This document shows positions 17,626 to 31,322 of a DNA stretch of 64,000 bases, piece after piece. This DNA is from Kofleriaceae bacterium (GTDB lineage Bacteria; Myxococcota_A; Polyangia; Haliangiales; Haliangiaceae), in contig JAGPCO010000013.1 of NCBI GenBank assembly GCA_018058095.1, positions 26,347 through 90,346 on the forward strand. Reading direction: 5' to 3'. Below the pieces are notes generated by a model. It was not told where the DNA came from, searched no databases, and saw only the letters and a list, made by a program, of their open reading frames with translations. Each line of letters begins with the position of its first letter. The first letter of the stretch is position 1. Both the position numbers and the translations under genes were made by a program.

Positions 17626-18546
17626 TCAGGTCCGTGCGATGAGCAGGGACCTCGGCAGGGTCCGGAACTCGCGCAGGTTGAGGTCGAGCTCGAACCGCGC
17701 GGTGACCGCGGTGCGCTGGCCGGGCACCAGCTCGAACGCCAGGCTGATCGAGGCGTTGTGGCACACCAGCAGCCCGAGCCCGGCGCCGCCGTGGCTGCGG
17801 TCCATCTCCCCGGCGGCCAGGCCCCGGGTCAGCCCGCCGACGATGTGGTCGCGGGTGAGTCGACCGAAGCGATCGCTGACCTGCAAGGCGACGACCGCGC
17901 CGTCGGTGCCGAGCCGCAGGGTCGGCCGATCGGCGCCAGCCAGGCGGATGTCGGCCTTGCGATCGGCGGCGTACAGGGCCCGGCCGGCGTCGTCGACCGG
18001 CGCGTCGTACATCGCGTTCATCAGCAGCTCGTGGCCGAGCTCCCCGATCATGTCGGCCATCCGGCGCGGCACGCCGAGGCGGGCGATCGTCGCCTGCGCC
18101 TCGGCCACCACCTCGTCGCGCTCGGCCGGGGACGACACCACCCGCTCGGACAGGCTGGCACCCCAGGCCAGGGTCGCGCCCAGGGGTGGCGCCGGTCCAC
18201 CGGCGAGCTGACGCAGGGCCATCACCAGCTCGTCCGGCCGCGGCGCGCTGTCGAAGTCGCGCCGGCCCAGGACGTGGTCGAGCCGAGGTTGCTCGGCCAT
18301 GTAGCGGAGCGCGCGCCGGAGCGGCTCGGCGGTCCACAGCAGCGGCCGCAGCGTCGGCTGCTGCCGGCACAGCTCGAGCACCACGTCGCCGTCGAACACG
18401 TCGGCGCCGACCAGGTCCGCGCCGGCGAGGTGCGGGATGGCCGCCTCGGGCTCGTCGGCGATCGTGCAGTCCCACCCGATGGAGAGAATTCCGCGGGCGA
18501 TGCGCTTACTTACCAGCTTGTTGCGCTCGATGATGACCGCTCGCAT
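17626..18546 (-). CDS. Receiver-like domain fused to a HATPase (GHKL) domain
   Basis: A 306-residue cytosolic protein. Residues 1-115 resemble a response-regulator receiver (MRAVIIERNKLVSKRIARGIL, then DVVLELCRQQPTLRPLLWT), although the phospho-acceptor Asp is uncertain (GADVFDGD region). Residues 150-295 form a GHKL ATPase: N-box ELGHELLMNAMYDA and G-box HGGAGLGLLVCHNA. There is no histidine phosphorylation (HisKA) domain, so it is closer to anti-sigma-factor kinases (RsbW/SpoIIAB) than to a sensor kinase. The downstream STAS-domain gene would be a natural partner. TAGCCT (18564-18559) is a possible -10, 12 nt upstream of the ATG. Confidence 0.75.
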   Translation of the reverse strand: MRAVIIERNKLVSKRIARGILSIGWDCTIADEPEAAIPHLAGADLVGADVFDGDVVLELCRQQPTLRPLLWTAEPLRRALRYMAEQPRLDHVLGRRDFDSAPRPDELVMALRQLAGGPAPPLGATLAWGASLSERVVSSPAERDEVVAEAQATIARLGVPRRMADMIGELGHELLMNAMYDAPVDDAGRALYAADRKADIRLAGADRPTLRLGTDGAVVALQVSDRFGRLTRDHIVGGLTRGLAAGEMDRSHGGAGLGLLVCHNASISLAFELVPGQRTAVTARFELDLNLREFRTLPRSLLIART

Positions 18547-18680
18547 GGTCGCTCGCCCAGGCTAACGTGGAAGCCGCCGGGGTTTCACCACCCGGCGCCG
18601 AGATCGACTCAGCAGGCGCCTGGCCGATCGCGCCGAGCCGGGCTCAGGTGGCAAAAGGCGCGGCGCTCCGGCCCACATGC

Positions 18681-18686
18681 TAGGTT
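18681..18686 (+). promoter_or_regulatory. -10 hexamer TAGGTT, leaderless layout
   Basis: TAGGTT ends 9 nt before the GTG start at 18696. This is divergent from the receiver/HATPase gene. Confidence 0.5.
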
Positions 18687-18695
18687 GGTTCGAGG

Positions 18696-19880
18696 GTGGA
18701 TCGACTCGCCAGCGTATTGGTCGCGATGGTGCTGGGGACGGCGCTGGTCGGCGCCTGGCCCGGTACGCCCGCGCGCGCGGACGGCGGAGGCGCGGCCGAC
18801 GCGGGCCCGGGCCAGACGGTCGGCGCCGGCGCCGGCGTGGACGCCCCGCTGTACGACGTGGTGACGACCTCCGCCGCCCGGACCACGATGTCGGAGTTCC
18901 TGCTCGCCCCCGCCCGCAAGGCCGCGCGCGCGCGCGACTGGGCCCGGGCGGTGCCGCTGTACCAGGCGCTCGTGGTCGCGCGCGGCCCCGGCGGGGCCGA
19001 GGCGCAGGAGCTGGCCCGGCTGTGGGCCCTGGCCGGCCAGAACACCGACGCCGTCCTGGCCTGGCGCGCCTTCGCCGGCGCCACCCGCGACGACGACGCC
19101 CGCCGCGCCGCCCAGGGCGAGGTCGTCCGCCTGACCGGCGCAAGCGACCCGTCCGCCGGCAAGCTCGAGCTGGCCGTGCTCGGCAAGGAGGCCCGGACCT
19201 GCTTCGGCCGGGGCCGAACCGCCTTCCGCAAGGGCCAGTTCGCGGATGCCCTGGTCTACTTCCACATGGGCTACGCGCTCGCGCCGGACCTGCCCGGCTT
19301 CCTGCGCGAGCTCGGCGCGACCTACGACAAGCTGGGCGCTCAGGCCGGCAAGCGCGAGTTCTACCGGCGCTACCTGACCCAGCGCCCGTTCGGCAAGACC
19401 GCCGACCTCATCCGCGCCGAGCTCGGCCGCGAGCGGGGCGGCCTGGGCACCCTGGAGATCCGCAGCAGCCTGCCGTGCACCCAGGTGTGGATCAACCGGC
19501 AGCTGGTCCCGGCCAGGGCCCTCGCCACCGGCGCGGTCGCGGTCGCGCCCGGCACCTACAAGGGGCTGTGCTTCAACCCGCGCTACGAGATCGCGCTGTT
19601 CGAGTACGCCGAGGTCGCGGCCGGGCAGCGTGCCCGCCTGACGTTCTCCTGGGCCATCGTCGTCAACCAGCTGACCCAGCCGCTCGGACGCATCTCCATC
19701 GAGGACCCGCGCGCGCCCGGCACGATGATGGACCTCGGCATCTCGGCGCCGGAGATCGGCGTGCTCGTGCCCGACGACGGGCGGCCGCTGCGCATGGTCG
19801 TGCGCGACGACAGCGGCAGCCGCCGCGACGAGCGCACCGTGACGCTGGCGCCGGGCAAGCGCCTGGTCGTGACGTGGTGA
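18696..19880 (+). CDS. Exported TPR-type protein upstream of a kinase
   Basis: The 394-residue product starts at GTG with a signal peptide (MDRLASVLVAMVLGTALVGAWPGTPARAD, cleavage after ARA). Residues 60-240 are helical TPR-like pairs (ARDWARAVPLYQALVVARG; GRTAFRKGQFADALVYFHMGYALAPD). The last 130 residues are beta-rich and resemble PEGA-like surface domains (LEIRSSLPCTQVWINRQLV). It is therefore periplasmic or outer-membrane associated, with no lipobox. A Ser/Thr kinase gene follows 13 nt after its stop, so both are likely cotranscribed. Function unknown. Confidence 0.75.
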   Translation: MDRLASVLVAMVLGTALVGAWPGTPARADGGGAADAGPGQTVGAGAGVDAPLYDVVTTSAARTTMSEFLLAPARKAARARDWARAVPLYQALVVARGPGGAEAQELARLWALAGQNTDAVLAWRAFAGATRDDDARRAAQGEVVRLTGASDPSAGKLELAVLGKEARTCFGRGRTAFRKGQFADALVYFHMGYALAPDLPGFLRELGATYDKLGAQAGKREFYRRYLTQRPFGKTADLIRAELGRERGGLGTLEIRSSLPCTQVWINRQLVPARALATGAVAVAPGTYKGLCFNPRYEIALFEYAEVAAGQRARLTFSWAIVVNQLTQPLGRISIEDPRAPGTMMDLGISAPEIGVLVPDDGRPLRMVVRDDSGSRRDERTVTLAPGKRLVVTW

Positions 19881-19893
19881 CGGGCGGGCGGCC

Positions 19894-21123
<1,230 letters not shown>

Positions 21124-21171
21124 CCCGCGCCGGGCCGCCCGAGATGACCTGTGCCGGCCGCTGGAATGGGC

Positions 21172-21177
21172 TAAGGT
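21172..21177 (+). promoter_or_regulatory. -10 hexamer TAAGGT, very close to start
   Basis: TAAGGT ends 5 nt before ATG 21183. The spacing is at the short end for a leaderless mRNA; the overlapping AGGTAGG could instead act as a weak ribosome-binding site, but it is too close to the ATG. Confidence 0.4.
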
Positions 21178-21182
21178 AGGGC

Positions 21183-21779
21183 ATGGCCGAGCCCAGCACG
21201 TCGCCCGCCGCCAGCAGCTCGACCGCACCGGTCGGCCCTGGCCAGATCTTCGCGGTGGCCGCGGCCACGACCCTGCTGCTCGACGTCGCCTTCTACTTCC
21301 TCGCCACTCTGTACTACCGCGAGCGCATGGTCGGACCGGCCGCGGAGCGGGTCGGCGAGACGGTGATGGCCAAGCTGCCGCAGTTCGCGCTGTTCTCGCT
21401 GGTGCTGTGCGCCGGCTGCGCCGCCGCCGTGTTGTGGTCGCGCCGGGTCGCCTTCGGCGGCACGCTCGTGGCAGCCAGCGTCGCCGTGGTCGGCGCGGTC
21501 GAGTCCTACCTGGCCGGCCTGCCGTCGGTGCTGGCGGTGGCGCTGCTCGGCATCGCCGTCATCCTGTTCGCGCTGGGCTGGAGCGCGGCCCGAAACCGCG
21601 ACCGCGCGGCCTGGGCCTTCCTGGCCACCCTGTCCTGGGTCCTGGTCATCTTCACGTTCTTCGGCGCACCGCTGGTCCGGACCCGCGCCGGCATCGATCT
21701 GTGGCCCGTCATGCTGGTGCCGGCGCTGTTCGTGATCATCGCGGTCGGCCTGTACCGGCTCAAGCCCGACTACGCCTGA
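21183..21779 (+). CDS. Five-helix integral membrane protein of unknown function
   Basis: The 198-residue protein has about five membrane segments: residues 22-42 (IFAVAAATTLLLDVAFYFL), 68-88 (FALFSLVLCAGCAAAVLW), 92-125 (two short helices around VAVVGAVESYLAGL), 142-160 (AWAFLATLSWVLVIFTFFG) and 172-192 (WPVMLVPALFVIIAVGLY). No conserved polar or metal-binding motif is seen and I recognise no family. It is convergent with the AAA+ gene, 10 nt from its stop. It is probably monocistronic. Confidence 0.75.
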   Translation: MAEPSTSPAASSSTAPVGPGQIFAVAAATTLLLDVAFYFLATLYYRERMVGPAAERVGETVMAKLPQFALFSLVLCAGCAAAVLWSRRVAFGGTLVAASVAVVGAVESYLAGLPSVLAVALLGIAVILFALGWSAARNRDRAAWAFLATLSWVLVIFTFFGAPLVRTRAGIDLWPVMLVPALFVIIAVGLYRLKPDYA

Positions 21780-21789
21780 GCGACCGAGC

Positions 21790-23963
<2,174 letters not shown>

Positions 23964-23967
<4 letters not shown>

Positions 23968-24461
23968 TCGGCGCGGTAGACGAAGCCGGCGGCGTCGCGC
24001 TCGTCGGCGCCGATGGCGCCGTCGGCCCGGCTGACGATCAGCGTGCCGCCGAGCCAGCGCCCACGCAGCCACATCGCGCAGGTGGCGGCCGTGCCACACG
24101 CGTCGCGGGCGCGGTCGGCCAGGCTGATGCCGAGCCCGCTGTCGTCGAGGTCGAGCCCGAGGCGCTCGCCGCCCAGGCCGATGACCGCGCCCTCGATGCC
24201 CAGCGCCGACAGGGTCAGCTCGACCGGGACCCGCAGCTCGGTGCGGCCGGCGCCACGCAGCCAGCCCTCGAGCTCGGCCACCGGCTGTACCGCCGGGCCG
24301 CGACTCCAGCCCGGGGTGACGGGCGGGCTGACGGGCTTGGGGCCAGGGGCATCGATCATGGCGGTCTCCTCGACGTGGATCGGCGTCGGCGCCACCGGGG
24401 GCGCCGGCGCCGACGAACAGGCCATCACCAGCAGCAGCACCGGGCCGGCCGCGCGCGCCAT
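23964..24461 (-). CDS. Lipoprotein between the papain-like and AAA+ genes
   Basis: A 165-residue product from ATG 24461. The signal MARAAGPVLLLVMAC ends in a lipobox (LVMAC, Cys15), followed by a Pro-rich linker. The mature domain (residues 70-165) has a beta pattern and a CGTAATC pair of cysteines before a WLRGRWLGGTLIV strand. No family is recognised. Its own -10 (TACGCT) lies in the 14-nt gap after the upstream gene, and its TGA overlaps the GTG of the AAA+ gene, so expression of the lipoprotein and the ATPase is coupled. Confidence 0.75.
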
Positions 24462-24467
24462 GCCGCG

Positions 24468-24473
24468 AGCGTA
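24468..24473 (-). promoter_or_regulatory. -10 hexamer TACGCT, leaderless layout (lipoprotein)
   Basis: TACGCT ends 6 nt before ATG 24461, within the short gap after the papain-like gene. Confidence 0.45.
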
Positions 24474-24475
24474 GC

Positions 24476-25222
24476 TCACTTCACGGTGGTGGACCGCTTG
24501 TCGCTGACGTAGTTGAACTTGGAGCCGGCCGCGACGCTGTCGGGCTGGTTCCAGAAGTGGTTGGCCTTCCAGTCGGCCACCGCGCTGTCGGTCTCGGCCT
24601 GGGTCGAGCTCTGCGCGGCCGCGGCCTTGCCGGCGGCGTTGAGGCGGAGCCCGGCGGCGATCGCGCCCTTGATCGACTTGCCATCGGCCACGGCGTCGTG
24701 GCGAAGGTTGACCTTGGTATTGAGACAGAAGTGGTCTTCCCACAGGCACGCGGTGGCCGCGGTCGGCCACGGGTCGGCCACCGCCACCTCCGACGCCGCT
24801 TCCTTCTTGAAGTCGCCGATGAACACGAAGGCGTGATCGATCTCCGAGGCGGCGTACTGGATGCGCTCGCCCGACACGTGCTGGCGCAGGTAGTCGTAGG
24901 CGATATACGCGTGCTCGCCGCAGTTGCCGCCGTGGACCAGGTCGGCCTTGGCGGCGACCAGGGCGTCGGGATAACCCATCGCCAGGTGCCGGATCTCCGG
25001 CGCCATCTCCCAGTACGAGTGGTTGCGGATCGCCTGCAGACGGAACCGCGAGTTCATCTTGGTCGCGCGGATGGCCTCGACCTGGTTGCCGGCGCCGAAG
25101 CTGAGCACCTGCTTGGTGACGGCGATGGCGGCCTTGGCGTGCCCGAGCCGGGTCAGCGCCTTGGGCGACACCTTCTTCTCGGGCAGCTTCTCTTCTTGCT
25201 GGCGGGTGGCGGGCTCGGCCAT
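24476..25222 (-). CDS. Papain/transglutaminase-like (Cys-His-Asp) protein, effector-like
   Basis: A 248-residue protein without signal peptide. It shows an ordered triad: C101 at the start of a helix (HGGNCGEHAYIAYDYL), H130 (DHAFVFIGD) and D150 (VADPWP). This order and spacing are typical of the papain-like/transglutaminase fold used by bacterial cysteine proteases, deamidases and transglutaminases, many of them injected effectors. The family could not be named. ATG 25222 is used rather than ATG 25231, because the -10 TATCAT overlaps the latter and ends 7 nt before the former. The N-terminus (residues 1-30) is charged and Lys-rich. It heads the operon with the lipoprotein and AAA+ ATPase. 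Confidence 0.75.
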   Translation of the reverse strand: MAEPATRQQEEKLPEKKVSPKALTRLGHAKAAIAVTKQVLSFGAGNQVEAIRATKMNSRFRLQAIRNHSYWEMAPEIRHLAMGYPDALVAAKADLVHGGNCGEHAYIAYDYLRQHVSGERIQYAASEIDHAFVFIGDFKKEAASEVAVADPWPTAATACLWEDHFCLNTKVNLRHDAVADGKSIKGAIAAGLRLNAAGKAAAAQSSTQAETDSAVADWKANHFWNQPDSVAAGSKFNYVSDKRSTTVK

Positions 25223-25229
25223 GGTGTGC

Positions 25230-25235
25230 ATGATA
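25230..25235 (-). promoter_or_regulatory. -10 hexamer TATCAT, leaderless layout (papain-like gene)
   Basis: TATCAT is a near-consensus -10 that ends 7 nt before ATG 25222 and overlaps the alternative ATG 25231, so it selects the downstream start. Confidence 0.6.
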
Positions 25236-25308
25236 CGCCAGCCGAGGCACAGACCTTCCGCTCAGCGCAAACGGGTCGTCATTCTACATGGTTGAAATCA
25301 TGCGGGAA

Positions 25309-25932
25309 TCAAGGCACACCCAAGATCTTGTGCAGCTGTAGCGAAACGCGCCAGCGCGGCCGTCGGGTCGCCAGCTCGAGCGCCCGCGCCAGGTGCTGGG
25401 CCCGGCGCGGGTCGTCGCAGGGCTGGACGAACCACACCGCGCCAGGCCAGCGCGCCTCGTAGCCGGCCAGCACCTCGTCGTCGACGCTGTCGTCGACGAC
25501 GACCTTGCACTCCGCCACCGGCAGGCCGTCGGCCAGGGCCAGCCCGGGGCCATGGAACTGCGGCTTGGGCGAGACGGTGAGCCAGTCGACCGGTCCACCC
25601 AGCGGCCGGGTGCCGTTGCTCTCCATGTGCACGCGGAAGCCGGCGCCGTGGATCGCCGCGGCCAGCGCCTCGTCCCACTGCAGCGTCGGCTCGCCGCCGG
25701 TGACGACGACCAGGCGGCTGCGGTGGAGGTCACGCTCGACCAGCGAGGCGACGATGGCGGCGGCATCGAGGCGGGTGGCGCCGGCCGGCGCGAAGTCGGT
25801 GTCACACCAGGTGCAGGCCAGGTTGCAGGCGGCCAGGCGGAGGAACACACACGGGCTGCCGGCGTGGGCGCCCTCGCCCTGCAGGGTCGGCCCGAAGATC
25901 TCCTTCACGAGGTACTGGCGCGCGGCGGTCAT
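25309..25932 (-). CDS. queE: 7-carboxy-7-deazaguanine synthase (radical SAM)
   Basis: A 207-residue radical-SAM enzyme of queuosine/7-deazapurine synthesis, converting carboxytetrahydropterin to 7-carboxy-7-deazaguanine. Evidence: the EIFGPTLQGEGAHAGSPCVFLRL start; the SAM-cluster motif C36-X3-C40-X2-C43 (CNLACTWC), which is the normal spacing; VVVTGGEP; the SPKP segment; and the C-terminal SLQLHKILGVP. ATG 25932 matches the family start; ATG 25965 would add 11 residues. The gene is alone, with no queC, queD or queF nearby. It diverges from the lipoprotein gene. Confidence 0.93.
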   Translation of the reverse strand: MTAARQYLVKEIFGPTLQGEGAHAGSPCVFLRLAACNLACTWCDTDFAPAGATRLDAAAIVASLVERDLHRSRLVVVTGGEPTLQWDEALAAAIHGAGFRVHMESNGTRPLGGPVDWLTVSPKPQFHGPGLALADGLPVAECKVVVDDSVDDEVLAGYEARWPGAVWFVQPCDDPRRAQHLARALELATRRPRWRVSLQLHKILGVP

Positions 25933-25948
25933 GGCGGGAGCGAGCAGG

Positions 25949-25954
25949 TAGGCT
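25949..25954 (+). promoter_or_regulatory. -10 hexamer TAGGCT, leaderless layout
   Basis: TAGGCT ends 9 nt before ATG 25964. Confidence 0.5.
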
Positions 25955-25963
25955 AGCCCATCC

Positions 25964-26944
25964 ATGCCGGTCCGACGGTGGTTGTGCGCGGCGATGGTGG
26001 CGGCGGTGGCGTGTGGCCAGCGTGACCGGGTCAGCCCCGGCGCTGGCGCCGGCAGCGGTGACTCCGGATCGGCGGTGGTCTCGCCGCCCGCGGCGAAGGG
26101 CGACGCCGTCGGCCCGGGTCGGTGCGAGCGGCTCGCGTTCGCGCCGGACCTCGACCTGGCCGAGGCGTCCGGGGCGGTGCTGACGCGGCTCGAGGGGCGG
26201 CGCTGGCTGGTGGTGGTGTCCGACAGCGGGCATCGCGGCGCCTACGCCCTGGTCGACCCCGACACCGGCATCATCGGCGAGCGTGGCCACCTGCCGCTGA
26301 CTCCCGCGCGCGGGCGCCACCGCGATGACGCCGCGCCGCGCCAGGCCGATGACCTCGAGGCCCTGGCCTGGCGCGACGAGCAGCTGATCGGCCTGAGCTC
26401 GGCCGGCTGGATCCGGCGCTGGCGTCGCGACGGCGCCGGCTTCGCGCTGGTCGGCGCGCCGGTGCCCCTGCTGGGCGCCGACGACGCCGCCTGCCCAGCC
26501 GAGCAGGTCAACTGCGGGCGCAACTACGAGGGCCTGTGCCTCGGGGCCGGCCCGGCCGACGGCCGGACCTGCGTCGGCATGGCCGCGGCCAAGGCGACCG
26601 GCCGCCTGGTGTGTGTGGTCGAGGAGCCGAGCGGCCGGCTTGCGGTAGATGACCGGCGCAGCCTGGTGTTCGCGCCGCAGGCCCTGTCGGGCTGCGACCT
26701 CGGCGCCGACGGGTCGCTGTGGCTCGGCGCCAACCTGCTGGCCGGCAACGCGGTGTGGCGCCTGACCGGCTGGGCCAGCCCCGGCGCCGCGGTCCAGACC
26801 GACCTCGGGCCGCTCGGCGACAGCTTCGCCGAGGCCATCGCCGTCGACGTCGAGGCCGACGCCACCATCGTCTACCGGCTGGGCGACCACGGCGGGCGCC
26901 CGAGCCGGATGGCGAAATTTCGCTGCCGGCCCGGTCCGCAGTAG
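25964..26944 (+). CDS. Lipoprotein with a predicted beta-propeller
   Basis: A 326-residue product with signal MPVRRWLCAAMVAAVACG and a lipobox (VAAVAC, Cys17). The mature part is built of blade-like repeats (LVVVSDSGHRGAYALVDPDTG; LEALAWRDEQLIGLSSAGWIRRW; LSGCDLGADGSLWLGANLL), as in propellers of the DUF3616/SdiA-regulated type; the assignment is by pattern only. It has several paired cysteines, as expected for an exported protein. The stop TAG doubles as the start of a possible -10 (TAGAAT) for nrdR. Confidence 0.7.
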   Translation: MPVRRWLCAAMVAAVACGQRDRVSPGAGAGSGDSGSAVVSPPAAKGDAVGPGRCERLAFAPDLDLAEASGAVLTRLEGRRWLVVVSDSGHRGAYALVDPDTGIIGERGHLPLTPARGRHRDDAAPRQADDLEALAWRDEQLIGLSSAGWIRRWRRDGAGFALVGAPVPLLGADDAACPAEQVNCGRNYEGLCLGAGPADGRTCVGMAAAKATGRLVCVVEEPSGRLAVDDRRSLVFAPQALSGCDLGADGSLWLGANLLAGNAVWRLTGWASPGAAVQTDLGPLGDSFAEAIAVDVEADATIVYRLGDHGGRPSRMAKFRCRPGPQ

Positions 26945-26947
26945 AAT
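26942..26947 (+). promoter_or_regulatory. Candidate -10 TAGAAT for nrdR
   Basis: TAGAAT overlaps the stop codon of the preceding gene. It would start an mRNA with a leader of about 48 nt before GTG 27002. No good -35 was found. Confidence 0.3.
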
Positions 26948-27001
26948 TTCTCCGGCCTTCGACCGACAGGAAGCGGGCTGGAGAGCAGGAACTTTCTCGA
27001 C

Positions 27002-27499
27002 GTGCAATGCCCGTACTGCGGCGGTGAGTCGAGCGTCACCGAGACCCGGATCGCGCCCGACGGCGTACGGCGGCGGCGGGTGTGCGCGACGTGCAAGCGG
27101 CGCTTCACCACCTACGAGAAGGTCGGCGCGCCGGGCCTCAAGGTCGAGAAGCGGGACGGACGGATCGAGCCGTTCGACAGCGGCAAGCTGCTGACCGCGC
27201 TGCGCCGCATCGGCAAGCAGCGGCCCAACCTGCGCGCCGAGGACCTGGCCCGGGTCGCGCGCGACATCGAGGCCAGCCTGGTCGACGCCGGCCACAAGGT
27301 CGTGACCTGGAGCGAGATCGTCGAACAGGCGCTGCGCCGGTTGCAGGCCATCGACGGCGTGGTCGCCAGCCGGCTGGCCAGCAACTACACCGACGAGTCG
27401 GGCGCGCTGCGGCTGGCGCCGGCGCCAGCCGACGCCGGCGAGGCCGCGCCGAGCCAGCTGGCCCTGCCCGGCGTCGCGGCCGACGAAGATGAGGCATGA
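27002..27499 (+). CDS. nrdR: Transcriptional repressor NrdR
   Basis: The 165-residue regulator starts at GTG. An N-terminal zinc ribbon (C3-PY-C6 and C28-AT-C31, with RRRRVCATCKRRFTTYE) is followed by an ATP-cone (VEKRDGRIEPFDSGKLLTALRR...ASNYTDES). NrdR senses dATP/ATP and represses ribonucleotide reductase genes. The C-terminal extension after residue 140 is Ala/Pro-rich and acidic. No nrd gene is in the window. Its TGA overlaps the ATG of an SDR gene (ATGA), so an unrelated metabolic pair is translationally coupled to it. Confidence 0.95.
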   Translation: MQCPYCGGESSVTETRIAPDGVRRRRVCATCKRRFTTYEKVGAPGLKVEKRDGRIEPFDSGKLLTALRRIGKQRPNLRAEDLARVARDIEASLVDAGHKVVTWSEIVEQALRRLQAIDGVVASRLASNYTDESGALRLAPAPADAGEAAPSQLALPGVAADEDEA

Positions 27500-28344
27500 T
27501 GCCGGCCATGCGCCCCGCGCCCACCGCTGACAGCCAGCGTGTCTTCGCTCCCGGCATCCTGCGCGATCAGGTCGTGATCGTCACCGGTGGCGGCTCTGGC
27601 ATCGGCCTGGCCACCGCGCACGAGCTGGTCCGGCTCGGCGCGCGGGTGGCGATCTGCGGCCGGACCCAGGCCACCCTCGACGCGGCCCGGGCCGAGCTGG
27701 TCGCCGCCGGCGGCACCGGCGCCGACGACCGGGTGCTGGCCGCGACCTGCGACATCCGCGAGCCCGAGCAGGTCGCCACCTTCGTCGCCGCGGTGCTGGC
27801 GCGGTGGGACCGCCTCGACGTGCTGGTCAACAACGCCGGCGGGCAGTTCCCGGCCCCGGCCCAGCTCATCAGCCCGAACGGCTTCGCCGCGGTCGTCCGC
27901 AACAACCTCGGCGGCACCTTCCACATGTGCCGCGAGGTCGCCAACCAGGCGATGATCCCGCGCGGCGGCGGCCGCATCATCAACGTCACCGCCAACGTCT
28001 ACCGCGGCTTCCCCGGCATGGCCCACACCGGCGCGGCCCGGGCCGGGGTCGAGAACCTGACCATGAGCCTGGCGGTCGAGTGGTCGCAGTTCGGCATCCT
28101 GATCAACGCCGTCGCGCCCGGGGTCATCGAGTCGAGCGGGACCAAGCGTTACCCGCCCGAGCTGCTGGCCCGGGCCCGCCGTCGCATCCCGCTCAAGCGG
28201 ACCGGCACCTGCGAGGAGGTGGCGGCCGCGATCGTCTTCCTGGCCTCGCCGGCGGCGCAGTACATCACCGGCGCGACCCTGCGCATCGACGGCGCCCAGG
28301 CGCTGTGGGGCGACAGCTGGGACCTGCCCGAGGAGCCGGCCTGA
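27496..28344 (+). CDS. SDR-family reductase, trans-2-enoyl-CoA reductase/dienoyl-CoA reductase-like
   Basis: A 282-residue Rossmann-fold protein: VIVTGGGSGIGLATA (NADP-binding TGxxxGIG) and VLVNNAGGQFP. The catalytic YxxxK is missing: the region reads GMAHTGAARAGVENLTMSLAVEW. That pattern matches peroxisomal trans-2-enoyl-CoA reductase (PECR)/DECR-type SDRs, which lack the classical Tyr at this point. The likely role is NADPH-dependent reduction of enoyl-CoA or dienoyl-CoA in lipid metabolism. It overlaps nrdR at ATGA and the next SDR gene at TGATG. ATG 27508 is an alternative start. Confidence 0.85.
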   Translation: MMPAMRPAPTADSQRVFAPGILRDQVVIVTGGGSGIGLATAHELVRLGARVAICGRTQATLDAARAELVAAGGTGADDRVLAATCDIREPEQVATFVAAVLARWDRLDVLVNNAGGQFPAPAQLISPNGFAAVVRNNLGGTFHMCREVANQAMIPRGGGRIINVTANVYRGFPGMAHTGAARAGVENLTMSLAVEWSQFGILINAVAPGVIESSGTKRYPPELLARARRRIPLKRTGTCEEVAAAIVFLASPAAQYITGATLRIDGAQALWGDSWDLPEEPA

Positions 28345-29129
28345 TGGACCTCGGGCTCACCGGCGCCCGCTGCCTGGTCAGCGGCGGCTCCCGCGGCATC
28401 GGCCGGGCCATCGCCCTGGCGCTGGCCGGCGAGGGCGCGCGCGTCGCCGTGGTCGCGCGCGGCGAGGCCGACCTGGCGACGCTGGCGACCGAGCTGGCCG
28501 GGCGCGGCGCCGGCCACCACACGCTGGTCGCCGACGTCGCTACCGCCGCCGGTGCGGCCGCCGCCGTCGACGGTGCGGTCGCGGCGCTGGGCGGCCTCGA
28601 CGTGGTCATCGCCAACGTCGGCAAGTCGTTCGCCCGCACCTGCGCCGACATGGACGAGGCCGACCTGGCGCTGTCGCTCGACGTCAACCTGTGGAGCGCG
28701 GCCCGGGTCGCCCAGCGCGCCGCGCCGCACCTGCGGACGTCGGCCCGGCCCGACCGGCCCAGCCCCGGCGCGATCGTCATGGTGTCGTCGGTGTTCGGGC
28801 GCGAAGCCGGCGGCGCGCCCGGCTACAACGTGGCCAAGGCCGGGGTCATCGCCCTGGCCAAGGCCATGGCGCGCGACTACGCGCGCGACGGCATCCGGGT
28901 CAACAGCGTCGCCCCCGGCTCGATCCTGTTCCCCGGCAGCAGCTGGGACCGCCGGCAGAAGGCCGACCCCGACGGCATCGCCGCCTTCGTCGCCCGCGAG
29001 CTGCCGTTCGGCCGCTTCGGCCAGGCCGAGGAGGTCGCCGACGTCGTCACCTTCCTGGCCTCGGCCCGGGCCCGCTGGGTCAGCGGCGCCTGCGTCGTCG
29101 TCGACGGCGCCCAGGGCCGCGCGTTCTAG
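28344..29129 (+). CDS. Classical SDR-family oxidoreductase (3-oxoacyl reductase-like)
   Basis: The 261-residue protein has CLVSGGSRGIGRAIALAL (cofactor loop), VVIANVG, the catalytic Ser in IVMVSSVFG, and Y-N-V-A-K (GYNVAKAGVIALAK), so the classical S-Y-K triad is complete. The C-terminus (WVSGACVVVDGAQ) fits FabG-like 3-ketoacyl reductases or hydroxysteroid-type enzymes; the substrate is not clear. It is translationally coupled to the PECR-like gene (TGATG), which suggests two steps on related acyl substrates. It stops at TAG within CTAGCAG, part of the hairpin-repeat family. Confidence 0.88.
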   Translation: MDLGLTGARCLVSGGSRGIGRAIALALAGEGARVAVVARGEADLATLATELAGRGAGHHTLVADVATAAGAAAAVDGAVAALGGLDVVIANVGKSFARTCADMDEADLALSLDVNLWSAARVAQRAAPHLRTSARPDRPSPGAIVMVSSVFGREAGGAPGYNVAKAGVIALAKAMARDYARDGIRVNSVAPGSILFPGSSWDRRQKADPDGIAAFVARELPFGRFGQAEEVADVVTFLASARARWVSGACVVVDGAQGRAF

Positions 29130-29159
29130 CAGCCCTGCTGGCCGGGCCGGCGGCGCTGG

Positions 29160-31318
<2,159 letters not shown>

Positions 31319-31322
<4 letters not shown>

